From Mycobacterium sp. NS-7484 (lineage in GTDB: Bacteria; Actinomycetota; Actinomycetes; Mycobacteriales; Mycobacteriaceae), in assembly GCF_001953975.1 (NCBI RefSeq), contig NZ_MBEJ01000062.1, positions 61,082 to 125,081 on the forward strand: 64,000 bases of DNA, in the 5' to 3' direction. The position numbers and the translations under genes are program-made. Under the pieces are notes generated by a model that had not been told where the DNA came from, searched no databases, and worked only from the letters and a program-made list of their open reading frames with translations. This document shows positions 9,546 through 17,918 of the stretch, piece by piece; the stretch's first letter is position 1; each line of letters begins with the position of its first letter.

Positions 9546-9816
9546 TCGACGCCGCCTGGATGATCGTCAGGGCAGCGAACCAGCCGGGCGCGACGGCCAG
9601 GACGAACGCGCCGAACGTCGTGACCCACCGTCGTCCGGAAACCAGGACCAGCAGGATTCCGAGGACGCCGGGCACCCCGAGCACGAGCGCGATCACCACG
9701 TCGGGCCGCACGGTGACCGTCACCAACAACGACGTGGCGACCCCGGCCAGAAGCCCGACGGCGACGCCGACCGACATTGCGCCGGTCAGTAGCCATGCGC
9801 GGGGCAGCGGAATCAC
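9538..9816 (-). CDS. Small hydrophobic protein (Rv0460-type)
   Basis: A 92 aa protein with three predicted membrane helices (about residues 8-33, 40-60 and 66-88) separated by short RP and GRRW turns. No family motif beyond membrane character is visible. The GTG at 9816 is preferred because a TATCGT -10 box lies 6 bases before it on the minus strand; the longer open frame would cover the DUF779 gene in another frame. It overlaps the next gene by 8 bases, so the two are translationally coupled. Confidence 0.65.
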   Translation of the reverse strand: MIPLPRAWLLTGAMSVGVAVGLLAGVATSLLVTVTVRPDVVIALVLGVPGVLGILLVLVSGRRWVTTFGAFVLAVAPGWFAALTIIQAASNA

Positions 9817-9822
9817 CTTTCG

Positions 9823-9828
9823 ACGATA
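9823..9828 (-). promoter_or_regulatory. -10 box before the Rv0460-type gene
   Basis: TATCGT (TANNNT) on the minus strand, 6 bases before the GTG at 9816. It would give an internal leaderless start within the DUF779-lpdC gene series. Confidence 0.35.
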
Positions 9829-9851
9829 ACGCCGCGGCCCGCGCCGACCCG

Positions 9852-10346
9852 CTACATCTGCGCGGCGCGTCCTTGCGGTACCGGGCAGGCGTCGGCGGCC
9901 TCGTCGACGATGTGGCTGCCGGTGTCGGGTGGGCGTACGCCGGCGGTGTACTGCGCACCGGTCACCGGTGTCTGCTCGTCGAGCAGGCGGTTCTCGTCGT
10001 GGGTGAAGGCGCGCCCGCGGGACAGGAACCGCATGCCTTCGGGCGCTTCCAGGCTGAACCCGCCGCCGCGGCCGGGCACCACGTCGATCACCAGCTGGGT
10101 GTGTTTCCAGGCGTCGAATTGCGGCCCGGAGATCCACACCGGCACGCCCGTCCCGACGTCGAGGATCGCCAACAGGATGTCCCGGTCGCCGACGATGAAG
10201 TCCCCGTCGGGGTAACACATCGGCGACGACCCGTCGCAGCAGCCGCCGGACTGGTGGAACATCAGGGCCCCGTGCCGCTCCTGCAGCCGCGCCAGCAGGT
10301 CGGCGGCAGCCGCGGTGATGAGGGCCCGTGCCGGTGCCTGGCCCAT
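9852..10346 (-). CDS. DUF779 family protein (Rv0459-type)
   Basis: A 164 aa DUF779 protein. The family is usually encoded beside acetaldehyde-type aldehyde dehydrogenases, and its molecular role is unclear. Seen: the Cys-rich block GGCCDGSSPMC at about 36-46, which could bind metal, and the family segment ISGPQFDAWKHTQLVID. I took the ATG at 10346 because GAGG lies about 6 bases upstream; a GTG one codon earlier is possible. In M. tuberculosis the dehydrogenase Rv0458 sits next to the orthologue. Here that gene is absent and the peptidase gene is the direct divergent neighbour; the nearest aldehyde dehydrogenase is about 4.7 kb away at 15008. Confidence 0.85.
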   Translation of the reverse strand: MGQAPARALITAAAADLLARLQERHGALMFHQSGGCCDGSSPMCYPDGDFIVGDRDILLAILDVGTGVPVWISGPQFDAWKHTQLVIDVVPGRGGGFSLEAPEGMRFLSRGRAFTHDENRLLDEQTPVTGAQYTAGVRPPDTGSHIVDEAADACPVPQGRAAQM

Positions 10347-10414
10347 CACAACCTCGCTTCATCTCGACAATGGTGTTGTTCGGCTCACAGTACGCGCGTG
10401 GTCACAATGGACGC

Positions 10415-12418
10415 GTGGCAACGGACCCAGCGGATCCCTATCTGTGGCTTGAGGACATCACCGGCGACGACGCGTTGGCGTGGGTGCGTGCCCACAACGA
10501 GCCGACGATCGCCGAGTTGAGCGGCGAACGATTCGAGGCGATGCGCTCGGAGATCCTGGAGATCCTCGACACCGACGCGCGGATTCCCTATCCCGGCCGG
10601 CGCGGTGAGTACCTGTACAACTTCTGGCGCGACGAGGCGAACCCCCGCGGCCTGTGGCGGCGCACCACGCTGGAGAGCTACCGCACCGACAACCCGGACT
10701 GGGACGTGATCCTCGATGTGGACGAGTTGGCCCGCGCCGAGGACGAGAACTGGGTGTGGGCCGGGCCGGAGGTGATCGAGCCCGACCACACGCTGGCGAT
10801 GATCAGCCTGTCGCGCGGTGGGGCCGACGCCACCGTTGTCCGCGAGTTCGACATGCGGACAAGAGAATTCGTCGACGGAGGGTTCGAGCTGGCCGAGGCC
10901 AAGTCGTCGGTGTCCTGGGAGGACGAGGACACCCTGCTGGTGTGCACCGACTTCGGCGAGGGCTCGATGACCGAATCCGGCTATCCGCGGATCGCCAAGC
11001 GCTGGCGTCGCGGGCAGCCGTTGGCCGAGGCCGAAACCGTGTACGAGGCCGAGCCGACCGATGTGCGGGTGATCGCCTCCGTTGACCGGACGCCCGGTTT
11101 CGAGCACACCCGGTTGGGCCGCTACACCGACTTCTACCACCGCATCCGGTACGAGTTGCGCGACGGCGAGTTGATCGAGATCGAGGTGCCGACCGACTCG
11201 TCACTGTCGCTGCACCGCGAGTGGCTGCTGATTTCGCTGCGGACCGATTGGCAGGTCGGGGACGTCACCTACCCCGCCGGCGCGCTGCTCGGTGCGAATT
11301 TCGACGAATTCCTCGCCGGCACAGCCGATCTCGCGATGATCTACGAGCCCGACGCGCACAGCTGCCTGTCCGCCGCGCAGTGGACCCGCGAAAAGCTGAT
11401 CCTGATCACGCTGCGCGATGTCGCCAGCCACGTCGAGGTGGTCACACCCGGGACGTGGGAACGCCACGATGCGCCGGACATACCGCCGGCCGCCGACACC
11501 ATCGTCGTCGACATCGATCCCTTCGGCGACGAGGTGTTCTACAACTCAAGCGGATTCACCACCCCGTCACGATTGCTGTACGGCACCGCAGGCGGATCGT
11601 TGACCGAGGTGAAGTCGGCGCCGGCGTTCTTCGACGCCGACGGCATCGAGGTGGAGCAGTTCTTCGCCACCTCCTCCGACGGCACTCAGATCCCCTATTT
11701 CGTGGTGGGTCGCCGCGACGAGCCGAGCCCCACGTATCTGTACGGCTATGGCGGATTCCAGAATTCGTTGACACCGGGCTATATCGGCGGGATCGGCCGT
11801 GGTTGGCTGGCCCGCGGCGGCACTTACGTACAGGCCAACATCCGCGGCGGCGGTGAATACGGGCCGGACTGGCACAAGCAGGCGATGCGGGAAAACCGTC
11901 ATCTGGTGTACGAGGATTTCGCCGCGATCGCCGCGGATCTGGTGCGCCGCGGGATCACCACGGTCGAGCAGCTCGGCGCGTCCGGCGGCAGCAACGGCGG
12001 CTTGTTGATGGGCGTCATGCTCACCCACTATCCGGAGTTGTTCGGGGCGTTGGTGTGCAGTGTTCCGCTGCTGGACATGAAGCGTTTCCACCTGCTGCTG
12101 GCGGGTGCGTCGTGGGTGGCCGAATATGGCAATCCCGACGATCCGGCGGACTGGGAGTTCATGTCGAAATATTCGCCATACCAGAACATTTCGGCCTCAG
12201 CGACCTATCCGCCGATCCTGATCACCACCTCGACCCGCGATGACCGCGTACATCCCGGACACGCCAGGAAGATGACGGCGGCACTCGAGGCGGCCGGGCA
12301 CCGGGTGCTGTACTACGAGAACATCGAAGGCGGACACGGGGGTGCGGCCGACAACAAGCAGGCCGCTTTCAAGTCAGCGCTGACGTACGAGTTCCTCTGG
12401 CAGGTGCTCGGTTCCTAG
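10415..12418 (+). CDS. Prolyl oligopeptidase family serine peptidase (Rv0457c-type)
   Basis: Cytoplasmic-type serine peptidase of the S9A family (667 aa), expected to cut short peptides after proline. Seen: an N-terminal seven-bladed propeller region (about residues 70-400) and a C-terminal alpha/beta-hydrolase domain with nucleophile Ser526 in GASGGSNGG, Asp609 in TSTRDDRVHPGHARK and His641 in EGGHGG. No signal peptide is visible. The GTG at 10415 gives the family N terminus (DPYLWLEDI) and has a CACAAT box 6 bases upstream, suggesting a leaderless transcript. It is divergent from the DUF779 gene and ends 13 bases before palindromic repeat copy 3. Confidence 0.93.
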   Translation: MATDPADPYLWLEDITGDDALAWVRAHNEPTIAELSGERFEAMRSEILEILDTDARIPYPGRRGEYLYNFWRDEANPRGLWRRTTLESYRTDNPDWDVILDVDELARAEDENWVWAGPEVIEPDHTLAMISLSRGGADATVVREFDMRTREFVDGGFELAEAKSSVSWEDEDTLLVCTDFGEGSMTESGYPRIAKRWRRGQPLAEAETVYEAEPTDVRVIASVDRTPGFEHTRLGRYTDFYHRIRYELRDGELIEIEVPTDSSLSLHREWLLISLRTDWQVGDVTYPAGALLGANFDEFLAGTADLAMIYEPDAHSCLSAAQWTREKLILITLRDVASHVEVVTPGTWERHDAPDIPPAADTIVVDIDPFGDEVFYNSSGFTTPSRLLYGTAGGSLTEVKSAPAFFDADGIEVEQFFATSSDGTQIPYFVVGRRDEPSPTYLYGYGGFQNSLTPGYIGGIGRGWLARGGTYVQANIRGGGEYGPDWHKQAMRENRHLVYEDFAAIAADLVRRGITTVEQLGASGGSNGGLLMGVMLTHYPELFGALVCSVPLLDMKRFHLLLAGASWVAEYGNPDDPADWEFMSKYSPYQNISASATYPPILITTSTRDDRVHPGHARKMTAALEAAGHRVLYYENIEGGHGGAADNKQAAFKSALTYEFLWQVLGS

Positions 12419-12430
12419 GGCTTTCGGCGT

Positions 12431-12493
12431 CGCCGTTTTCGACACCAGGGTTGCCATGGGGCGGGAACGACAACCCTGGCGTCGAAAGCGGCG
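12431..12493. repeat. 3'-end palindromic repeat, copy 3 (best conserved)
   Basis: 23 bp arms at 12431-12453 (CGCCGTTTTCGACACCAGGG plus TTG) and 12471-12493, differing at only two positions that would be G-U pairs in RNA, with a 17 base loop. It lies between the convergent stops at 12418 and 12519 and probably ends both transcripts. Confidence 0.85.
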
Positions 12494-12518
12494 TTCGTAG
12501 GCCCGTTGGTGTGGCCGA

Positions 12519-13364
12519 TCAGTCCCGCCGCCGTAGCCCACCGAGCAGCGCCACGATGATGCCGAACACCACCAGCCCGCCACCGGCGGCCAAGGTGAGG
12601 TTGAGCCATTGATGCAGGCTGTCGATCGCGTGGCCCACCATCGCGTCGGCGATCTGACGGATACCGCCGCTGGTGTGGTTGAGCGCCTGGTTGAGGTAGC
12701 GTCGGCCGACCTCCAACCCGGCCCAGCCGCCCGCTCCCACCAACAGCGCGGAGATACCCAGGGCAGCAAGGGTTTTACCGCGAGCGCGGGCGGCCGCCAG
12801 GGTGAGCAAGGCGAAGACTCCGGTTAGCACGGTTGCGCCGACACTGATCCACGGGCCCCATACGGCCAACGGACGCAGGATTCCTGGCCGCAAGCTCTCC
12901 GGCGCAGCGGATGCGATCGGAACCGTAAGGGTCTGCGGCACTTCGATGCCGAAGCCGTTCAGGGTGTCATGAAACGAGGGATCCGAGAGCATCGGAGCCA
13001 GGTCGACGACCCAGTTGCCGTTCTCGTTGCGAGACAACCGGTCGGTGAACATCCACGTGTGTGCGACCTGGTTGGCCAGCGCGAATTGACGGGGAAAGTC
13101 CGAGCCGGCGGTGTAGGCGCTGGCGACGGCGCCGATCCGCCGCGCGTCAACCCCGGAGCCGCTCTGTGCCGCCAGGGTCTGCACCTGGGTGGTCAGTTCA
13201 CCGGCCACCGCGCGTTGCAGTTGCGGGTCGGTGGCTGCGTCCGCAGCGAAGGCCGAATAGCCATCCTGGTCGATGATGTTCTTCTGCAGCCACACCGAGG
13301 GCACCGCCGCAGCCAGCAGGACCGTCGTCACCACCCACAGGAACAGCGTCATGATGAAGCGCAC
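12519..13364 (-). CDS. Membrane protein of unknown function
   Basis: A 281 aa protein I do not recognise. Seen: an N-terminal hydrophobic helix (about residues 4-25) that may anchor or export it, an extracytoplasmic stretch of about 150 residues with Gln/Ala-rich helices, then three hydrophobic helices (about 170-190, 199-218 and 256-276) before a GLRRRD end. The GTG at 13364 follows a perfect AGGAGG ribosome site 5 bases upstream. It is transcribed from the same side as the PPK2 gene 28 bases upstream and ends close to palindromic repeat copy 3. Function is open; a cell-envelope role is inferred from topology only. Confidence 0.7.
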   Translation of the reverse strand: MRFIMTLFLWVVTTVLLAAAVPSVWLQKNIIDQDGYSAFAADAATDPQLQRAVAGELTTQVQTLAAQSGSGVDARRIGAVASAYTAGSDFPRQFALANQVAHTWMFTDRLSRNENGNWVVDLAPMLSDPSFHDTLNGFGIEVPQTLTVPIASAAPESLRPGILRPLAVWGPWISVGATVLTGVFALLTLAAARARGKTLAALGISALLVGAGGWAGLEVGRRYLNQALNHTSGGIRQIADAMVGHAIDSLHQWLNLTLAAGGGLVVFGIIVALLGGLRRRD

Positions 13365-13392
13365 GCCGTCCTCCTAATCCAGGTCGGACGGG

Positions 13393-14250
13393 TCAGTCCG
13401 ACAAGGCTCGCCCCACGATCAGCGGATCGGCGTGGCCGACCACATCAAAATCCTTGTTGTCGTAGTCGAACTTACCGAGCACGTAACGCATGGCGTTGAT
13501 ACGGGCGCGTTTCTTGTCGTTGCTCTTCACCACGGTCCAGGGCGCGATTTCGGTATCGGTCCAGGCGAACATCTCTTCTTTGGCCAAGGTGTAGTCGTCC
13601 CATTTGTCCAGCGACGCCAGGTCGGTGGGCGAAAGTTTCCACTGCCGCACGGGATCGACCTGGCGGATGGTGAAGCGGGTGCGCTGCTCGGACTGCGTGA
13701 CGGAGAACCACAGCTTGGTCAGGCTGATGCCGTCGTTGACCAGCATCTGCTCGAACAACGGAGCCTGGCGGATGAATTCGGCATGTTGCTTGGGAGTGCA
13801 ATAGCCCATCACCCGTTCCACCCCGGCGCGGTTGTACCAGGACCGGTCGAACAGCACGATCTCACCGGCGGCGGGGAGGTGCTGTACGTAGCGCTGGAAG
13901 TACCACTGGGTGCGCTCTTTCTCGGTCGGCTTCTCCAGTGCAACGACCCGCGCGCCGCGGGGGTTGAGATGCTCCATGAACCGCTTGATGGTGCCGCCTT
14001 TGCCGGCGGCATCACGTCCCTCGAACACGATGACGTGTCGCAGGCCGTTGGCCTGGCTCCACTTCTGCAGCTTGAGCAGTTCGATCTGCAGCAGCCGCTT
14101 CTGTTCGTCGTACTCGTGGCGCGACATCCGGTCGTCGTACGGGTAGTTCTCCCGCCAGGTGTCGACCACCTCACCGCCGGGTTCGAGCAGCAGCACGGGG
14201 TCGTCATCGTCGTCGTCACGGACCGCGTAGCCGGTGATGTCGAGGGTCAC
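13393..14250 (-). CDS. ppk2: Polyphosphate kinase 2
   Basis: Cytoplasmic PPK2 (285 aa) that uses polyphosphate to phosphorylate nucleotides or makes polyphosphate from them. Seen: Walker A-type EGRDAAGKGGT in the first third, FDRSWYNRAGVERVMG (Walker B/lid) at the centre, the KLWFSVTQSEQRTRF helix segment and the WTVVKSNDKKRARINAMR C-terminal region, all typical of one-domain PPK2 enzymes. The N terminus carries an acidic run (DDDDDD). The GTG at 14250 is the first start in frame. The partial PPK2 at the window's left end differs clearly (SHYEDVL rather than SWYNRAG), so two PPK2 types exist here. Confidence 0.93.
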   Translation of the reverse strand: MTLDITGYAVRDDDDDDPVLLLEPGGEVVDTWRENYPYDDRMSRHEYDEQKRLLQIELLKLQKWSQANGLRHVIVFEGRDAAGKGGTIKRFMEHLNPRGARVVALEKPTEKERTQWYFQRYVQHLPAAGEIVLFDRSWYNRAGVERVMGYCTPKQHAEFIRQAPLFEQMLVNDGISLTKLWFSVTQSEQRTRFTIRQVDPVRQWKLSPTDLASLDKWDDYTLAKEEMFAWTDTEIAPWTVVKSNDKKRARINAMRYVLGKFDYDNKDFDVVGHADPLIVGRALSD

Positions 14251-14318
14251 CGGCCGACGGTATCCGTGCTTCCGGAATCCGGAGTGATGTTTTGGTGAAC
14301 GCCAGGTTGCCGGGCCCG

Positions 14319-14729
14319 CTACGGGTCGACGACGCGGCGCGCGTTTACGTCGGCGAGGTAACGCTGGGCAAGCTCGAAATCGGCGTCGTCGTGCAGGACC
14401 ACCAACCCCTTGGCAGCAGCGGTAGCGCAGACCAACAGATCAACGACCGACAGTGCGCGCACCGCGCCGGCGGCCGCGAGCCGGTGTTGAGCCGAATCGA
14501 TCCAGCGCCAAACAGCTTTCGGTACAGGTACGTCGGGATACACGTCGCGAAACATCAGATTCATTTCGTCGAGCTCGTCAGCGTTCCGCGCCGATCTACG
14601 AAACTCCGCCCGCTGCGGTTCGCATGAACCAATGGCCCCGCTGACGAGTACAGGATCCCAAACTTCGGTGAGTTCCGGTTGCCGTTGGAAGCGCCATATC
14701 GCCGAGGAATCCGCCAGGAACGAGATCAC
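14319..14729 (-). CDS. VapC-type PIN-domain toxin
   Basis: A 136 aa PIN-domain ribonuclease, the toxin of a VapBC pair. Seen: N-terminal acidic residue in FLADSSA, a mid-protein Glu region (NADELDE), and the C-terminal pair of acidic residues in SVVDLLVCATA and VLHDDADFE, which together give the Mg-binding acidic cluster of the family. The GTG at 14729 overlaps the antitoxin stop by 4 bases, indicating translational coupling. The pair lies in a stretch that looks less GC-rich than its neighbours, which fits acquisition by transfer. The expected activity is cleavage of tRNA or rRNA; the target cannot be read from the sequence. Confidence 0.85.
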   Translation of the reverse strand: MISFLADSSAIWRFQRQPELTEVWDPVLVSGAIGSCEPQRAEFRRSARNADELDEMNLMFRDVYPDVPVPKAVWRWIDSAQHRLAAAGAVRALSVVDLLVCATAAAKGLVVLHDDADFELAQRYLADVNARRVVDP

Positions 14730-14947
14730 GTCCCGACGGACTTCTCATCCGTCCGCGCGGACACCCAACCCTCGTAGTCCCAGCCGCTCGACTGCTCGCG
14801 TGAGCGCGCCAGGGACTCGATACGGCGGAATCGGTCGACGTAATCGCGCATCGCGAGGTTCACGGCATCCTTCTTGGTGCGCACCCCGGCGATACGCATA
14901 ACCTCGACCAGAGCGTCGTCGTCGAGATCGATCTGGGTCACCGCCAC
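14726..14947 (-). CDS. VapB-type ribbon-helix-helix antitoxin
   Basis: A 73 aa antitoxin. Residues 1-45 (QIDLDDDALVEVMRIAGVRT and KKDAVNLAMRDYV) form a ribbon-helix-helix DNA-binding domain of the VapB/DUF2191 type; the rest, ending in WDYEGWVSARTDEK, is the expected toxin-binding tail. The GTG at 14947 has AGGGGG 5 bases upstream. A perfect 17 bp inverted repeat lies 9 bases upstream of the start and is the likely autoregulatory operator. It overlaps the toxin gene by 4 bases. Confidence 0.85.
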   Translation of the reverse strand: MAVTQIDLDDDALVEVMRIAGVRTKKDAVNLAMRDYVDRFRRIESLARSREQSSGWDYEGWVSARTDEKSVGT

Positions 14948-14956
14948 GACAACCCC

Positions 14957-14999
14957 CTATGTTGGTGATGTATGCCTTAACGATACATCACCAACATAG
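14957..14999. promoter_or_regulatory. Perfect palindromic operator of vapBC
   Basis: CTATGTTGGTGATGTAT at 14957-14973 is repeated inverted at 14983-14999 without a mismatch, 9 base spacer. It covers the only space for the vapBC promoter and starts 9 bases from the vapB GTG, as expected of a VapB/VapBC binding site. The right end is 8 bases from the stop of the aldehyde dehydrogenase gene, so it may also act as a terminator hairpin for that gene. Confidence 0.85.
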
Positions 15000-15007
15000 A
15001 GGCTGGG

Positions 15008-16537
15008 CTACTTCGCGGTGCGGCGCGGACGGGCCAGTGCCAGCTTGGTCATCATCTTGTTCATCCGGCCCAGCGCCTTCTCTGAGTTGTTGTAGTACGT
15101 GCCGCCGGCACCCACGCTGGTGCGCGGCACCACGACGGTCTCCTGCCGGCAGAACTTGCGCACCCCGTCGACGCCACCGAAGCGGGCACCGATGCCCGAG
15201 GTCTTCCAGCCACCCATCGGGGCGGTGGTGCACATCAGGTTGGAGATCACGTCGTTGACGTTGACGGCACCGCAATCAAGCTGCAGCGCCACCTTTTTCG
15301 CCCGCTCGACGTCCTTGGAGAACACCGAGGCGCTCAGCCCGTAGGGGCTGTCGTTGGCCAGGCGCACTGCCTCCTGGACCGAGGACACCTTCATGATCGG
15401 CAGCGTCGGGCCGAAGGTCTCTTCGGTCATGCAGGCCATCGAGTGATCGACGTCGACGAGCACGGTCGGCTCGAAGAAGCTCCCGCCACCTTCGGGCCGC
15501 TTGCCACCGGTCAGCGCCTTGGCGCCGGCGGCGACGGCCTCGTTGACGTGGCGTTCGGTGATGGCGACCTGGCTCTCGTCGATCTGGGCGCCGAAGTGGT
15601 AGCCCTCGCCGGTGCCCATCTTGAGATTCTCCACGGCTTTGACGGCGGCGGCGACGAACTGGTCGTAGACCGACTCGAGGGCGTACACCCGCTCGACGGA
15701 CACACACGTCTGCCCGGCGTTGAACATCGCGCCCCACACCGCGGCGTTGGCGGCGAGCTCGACGTCGGCATCCTCGAGCACGATCATCGGATCCTTGCCG
15801 CCGAGCTCCAGGCTCACCGGGGTCAGGCGGCGCGCGGCGCGCTCCATCACCTTGGCGCCGGTCGCCGACGAGCCGGTGAACTGGATGTAATCGGAGTTGT
15901 CGATGACGGCCTCCGACACCTCGCGGGCACCTTGAGCCAGCGCGAACACCTCGGGCGCACCGGAATCCAGCCAGCCGCGCAGCAGCACTTCGGCGGTCAG
16001 CGGAGTGCGCTCGGACGGCTTGAGCAACACCGCGCAGCCGGCCGCCAACGCACCGATGGCGTCCATCATCGCGTTGGCTACCGGATAGTTCCACGGCGCG
16101 ATGATCCCGACGACGGGACGCGGCCGGTAGTGCACAGCGATCTTCTTGATCGACAGGAAGGCCAGCGGGGCCGGGCGGGAATCCGGCGCCATCGCCTTCT
16201 CCACAACCTTGATGTAGTAGGAGAGGATCATGATCAGCAACGGCACCTCTTGGGCGGCGTCCATCGCTGACTTGCCGGTCTCGGCGATCAGGAGCTTTTC
16301 GATCTCCTCACGGTGCTCGCCGAGCCATACCGCGTACCGGGCGAGGACCTTCGCGCGGCCTTTGGCGCCACGGGCTTCCCATTCTTTCTGGGCCTCCCGC
16401 AGACCGGCCGCGATACGCGGCACGTCGGCGGCATCGGTCCAGGTCACCTGGCCTGCGACGGCGCCGGTCGCGGGGTTGTGAATGGTGCCGGAACCCGAGA
16501 ACTCTCCGGTCAGATCTACATCTGGCGTCGCTGTCAT
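15008..16537 (-). CDS. NAD(P)-dependent aldehyde dehydrogenase
   Basis: Aldehyde dehydrogenase superfamily enzyme (509 aa) oxidising an aldehyde to the acid. Seen: PWNYPVANA with oxyanion Asn150, general base Glu244 in SLELGGKDP, catalytic Cys278 in NAGQTCVSVERVY, and the C-terminal PMGGWKTSGIGARFG motif. It resembles succinate-semialdehyde dehydrogenase-like (GabD2-type) enzymes, but the substrate is not fixed by the sequence. The ATG at 16537 is chosen since TAACAT lies 7 bases upstream, giving a leaderless arrangement; a 17 codon extension to 16588 is possible but has no supporting signal. Its 3' end abuts the vapBC operator palindrome. Confidence 0.92.
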   Translation of the reverse strand: MTATPDVDLTGEFSGSGTIHNPATGAVAGQVTWTDAADVPRIAAGLREAQKEWEARGAKGRAKVLARYAVWLGEHREEIEKLLIAETGKSAMDAAQEVPLLIMILSYYIKVVEKAMAPDSRPAPLAFLSIKKIAVHYRPRPVVGIIAPWNYPVANAMMDAIGALAAGCAVLLKPSERTPLTAEVLLRGWLDSGAPEVFALAQGAREVSEAVIDNSDYIQFTGSSATGAKVMERAARRLTPVSLELGGKDPMIVLEDADVELAANAAVWGAMFNAGQTCVSVERVYALESVYDQFVAAAVKAVENLKMGTGEGYHFGAQIDESQVAITERHVNEAVAAGAKALTGGKRPEGGGSFFEPTVLVDVDHSMACMTEETFGPTLPIMKVSSVQEAVRLANDSPYGLSASVFSKDVERAKKVALQLDCGAVNVNDVISNLMCTTAPMGGWKTSGIGARFGGVDGVRKFCRQETVVVPRTSVGAGGTYYNNSEKALGRMNKMMTKLALARPRRTAK

Positions 16538-16544
16538 GGTGCCT

Positions 16545-16550
16545 ATGTTA
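16545..16550 (-). promoter_or_regulatory. -10 box of the aldehyde dehydrogenase gene
   Basis: TAACAT on the minus strand, 7 bases before the ATG at 16537, matches TANNNT and would yield a leaderless mRNA. Confidence 0.5.
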
Positions 16551-16600
16551 ATCACCATTTGTGACCCACGTCGCACCGGGGTTGACACCTGTCAAGTGCG

Positions 16601-16677
16601 GCTCGGCGCGGGATGCGCCGAGCGTGCATTCAGATCGCCCAGATGGCCGAATTTGCGATCTGTGTGCACGCTCGGCG
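16601..16677. repeat. Nested intergenic palindrome
   Basis: Two alternative stems share one arm. A 23 bp arm at 16616-16638 (CGCCGAGCGTGCATTCAGAT plus CGC) pairs with 16655-16677 with two mismatches, and a 9 bp stem pairs GCTCGGCGC at 16601-16609 with GCGCCGAGC at 16615-16623. The element lies in the gap between the secreted protein gene's 3' end and the promoter of the aldehyde dehydrogenase. One copy in the window. Confidence 0.7.
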
Positions 16678-16760
16678 ATGGCTAATTCCGGGTAAAGCGC
16701 AATGCCGACAGCGGGCGGCTACCTCTCGGTCACCGCCCGCTGTCAGCCTCCACCCCAAGC

Positions 16761-17918
16761 TCAGTCCTCGGAGCCCTTCGACTCGTCCTTCGAGGTCCCC
16801 GATTCCTTCTTCGACGTGACCTTCTTGGTCAGGTTCGACGCCGCAGTCTTGGCCTTGTTCACCGCGTTTTCCACGTTTGTCTTGACCGTCTCCCGACGCT
16901 TCTCGGCCCGGTCTTTGGCGTCATCGACCGACTTCTTGATCTTGGCGTTCAGGTTGGTGACGTGCGGCTTGAGGTTCGACACGTCGCGCTTGCCGGTCTC
17001 GGGCGCGTCGGCCTGCAGGGTGGCCTGCTGCGACTGCTTGGCGGCAGGGTCAGGCAGGTTGCCGTCGGGCTTCACGTCGACTCCGAGAACGTTCGCGGCC
17101 GCAACCCGTACCGCGTTTCGCACACCGAGCATTTCCTTGTTGCGGAACTGCATGAGGGTGCCATCACCGTTCGGATCCTTGGGATTGTGGTTAGTACCGC
17201 CACCGAGCGACGTAGGGAGCGCTTCGGCAATCCCGTCGATGGCCGGATCGATCGCCCACTGCGGGCCGTCGATGTAATCGCGGACCACCTTGTAGATCTC
17301 GACGTTGTTACCGCCCTCCACTGCCTGAGCAAGGGTGATCAGGCTCGAGGCCTGGAGGACAGGCAAGCTGGCGAGTCGGATGCCGGATTCGATCAACTTG
17401 TTCGACAGGTCGTAGGCGTAGTTGGCGTCTTGATCCGCGCTCACCCCCAGCGCATCGGCAACGACTCCGTGAAGATCTTGCCTCAAGCCATACAGCGTTC
17501 CATCGCGGAATTCGGTCCAGATGGCCGAGTTCGCCGGTTCCTCCGGGTTGCCGCCCTGAGATTCCGGCAAGATCGCGGCCGCTGCGTAGATGAGCGGATC
17601 CGCGACGTACAGCGGGGCATCGATGATCGACCGTGCGACTGTGTACAGCCGGTCGTTGTCACCGGCAACGATGGCTGCCGCCGCGATCGCGGGGATGAAC
17701 GGTACCTGCTGGGGCTGTTGGGCGAGTCGTTCCGCCGCCATGATGAGCAGTGCGTCCGGCTTCTTGCCAATGAAGTCGCTCACCCCCGTGAGCGCAACCG
17801 ACGCTTCCACCACACGCGTCGGCGTCGGCGGTGAAGCTACCACCGGGGTGGCGGCGATGACGGTGGCGCCGGCGATGGCTACGCATGCCGTCAGACCACT
17901 GGAAACGCGACTGCTCAT
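16761..17918 (-). CDS. Secreted protein with Lys-rich C-terminal tail, unknown function
   Basis: A 385 aa protein I cannot assign. Seen: a Sec-type signal peptide (about residues 1-28, ending near TPVVASP), a helical body of about 270 residues with repeated Ala/Ile-rich helices that may insert into or bind membranes, then a highly charged C-terminal tail (about 300-385) rich in Lys, Glu, Asp and Ser (KKSVDDAKDRAEKRRETVK; SKKESGTSKDESKGSED) that could be an extended helix or a cell-wall-contacting tail. The ATG at 17918 has GAGGGG 9 bases upstream. It stands alone: about 400 bp of gap upstream and a palindromic repeat downstream. Confidence 0.75.
   Translation of the reverse strand: MSSRVSSGLTACVAIAGATVIAATPVVASPPTPTRVVEASVALTGVSDFIGKKPDALLIMAAERLAQQPQQVPFIPAIAAAAIVAGDNDRLYTVARSIIDAPLYVADPLIYAAAAILPESQGGNPEEPANSAIWTEFRDGTLYGLRQDLHGVVADALGVSADQDANYAYDLSNKLIESGIRLASLPVLQASSLITLAQAVEGGNNVEIYKVVRDYIDGPQWAIDPAIDGIAEALPTSLGGGTNHNPKDPNGDGTLMQFRNKEMLGVRNAVRVAAANVLGVDVKPDGNLPDPAAKQSQQATLQADAPETGKRDVSNLKPHVTNLNAKIKKSVDDAKDRAEKRRETVKTNVENAVNKAKTAASNLTKKVTSKKESGTSKDESKGSED

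Noticed and set aside
15008..16537. This aldehyde dehydrogenase as the missing Rv0458 partner of the DUF779 gene
   Set aside because: It lies about 4.7 kb away behind a PPK2 and a vapBC pair, has its own leaderless promoter, and looks like a succinate-semialdehyde-type rather than an acetaldehyde-type enzyme.
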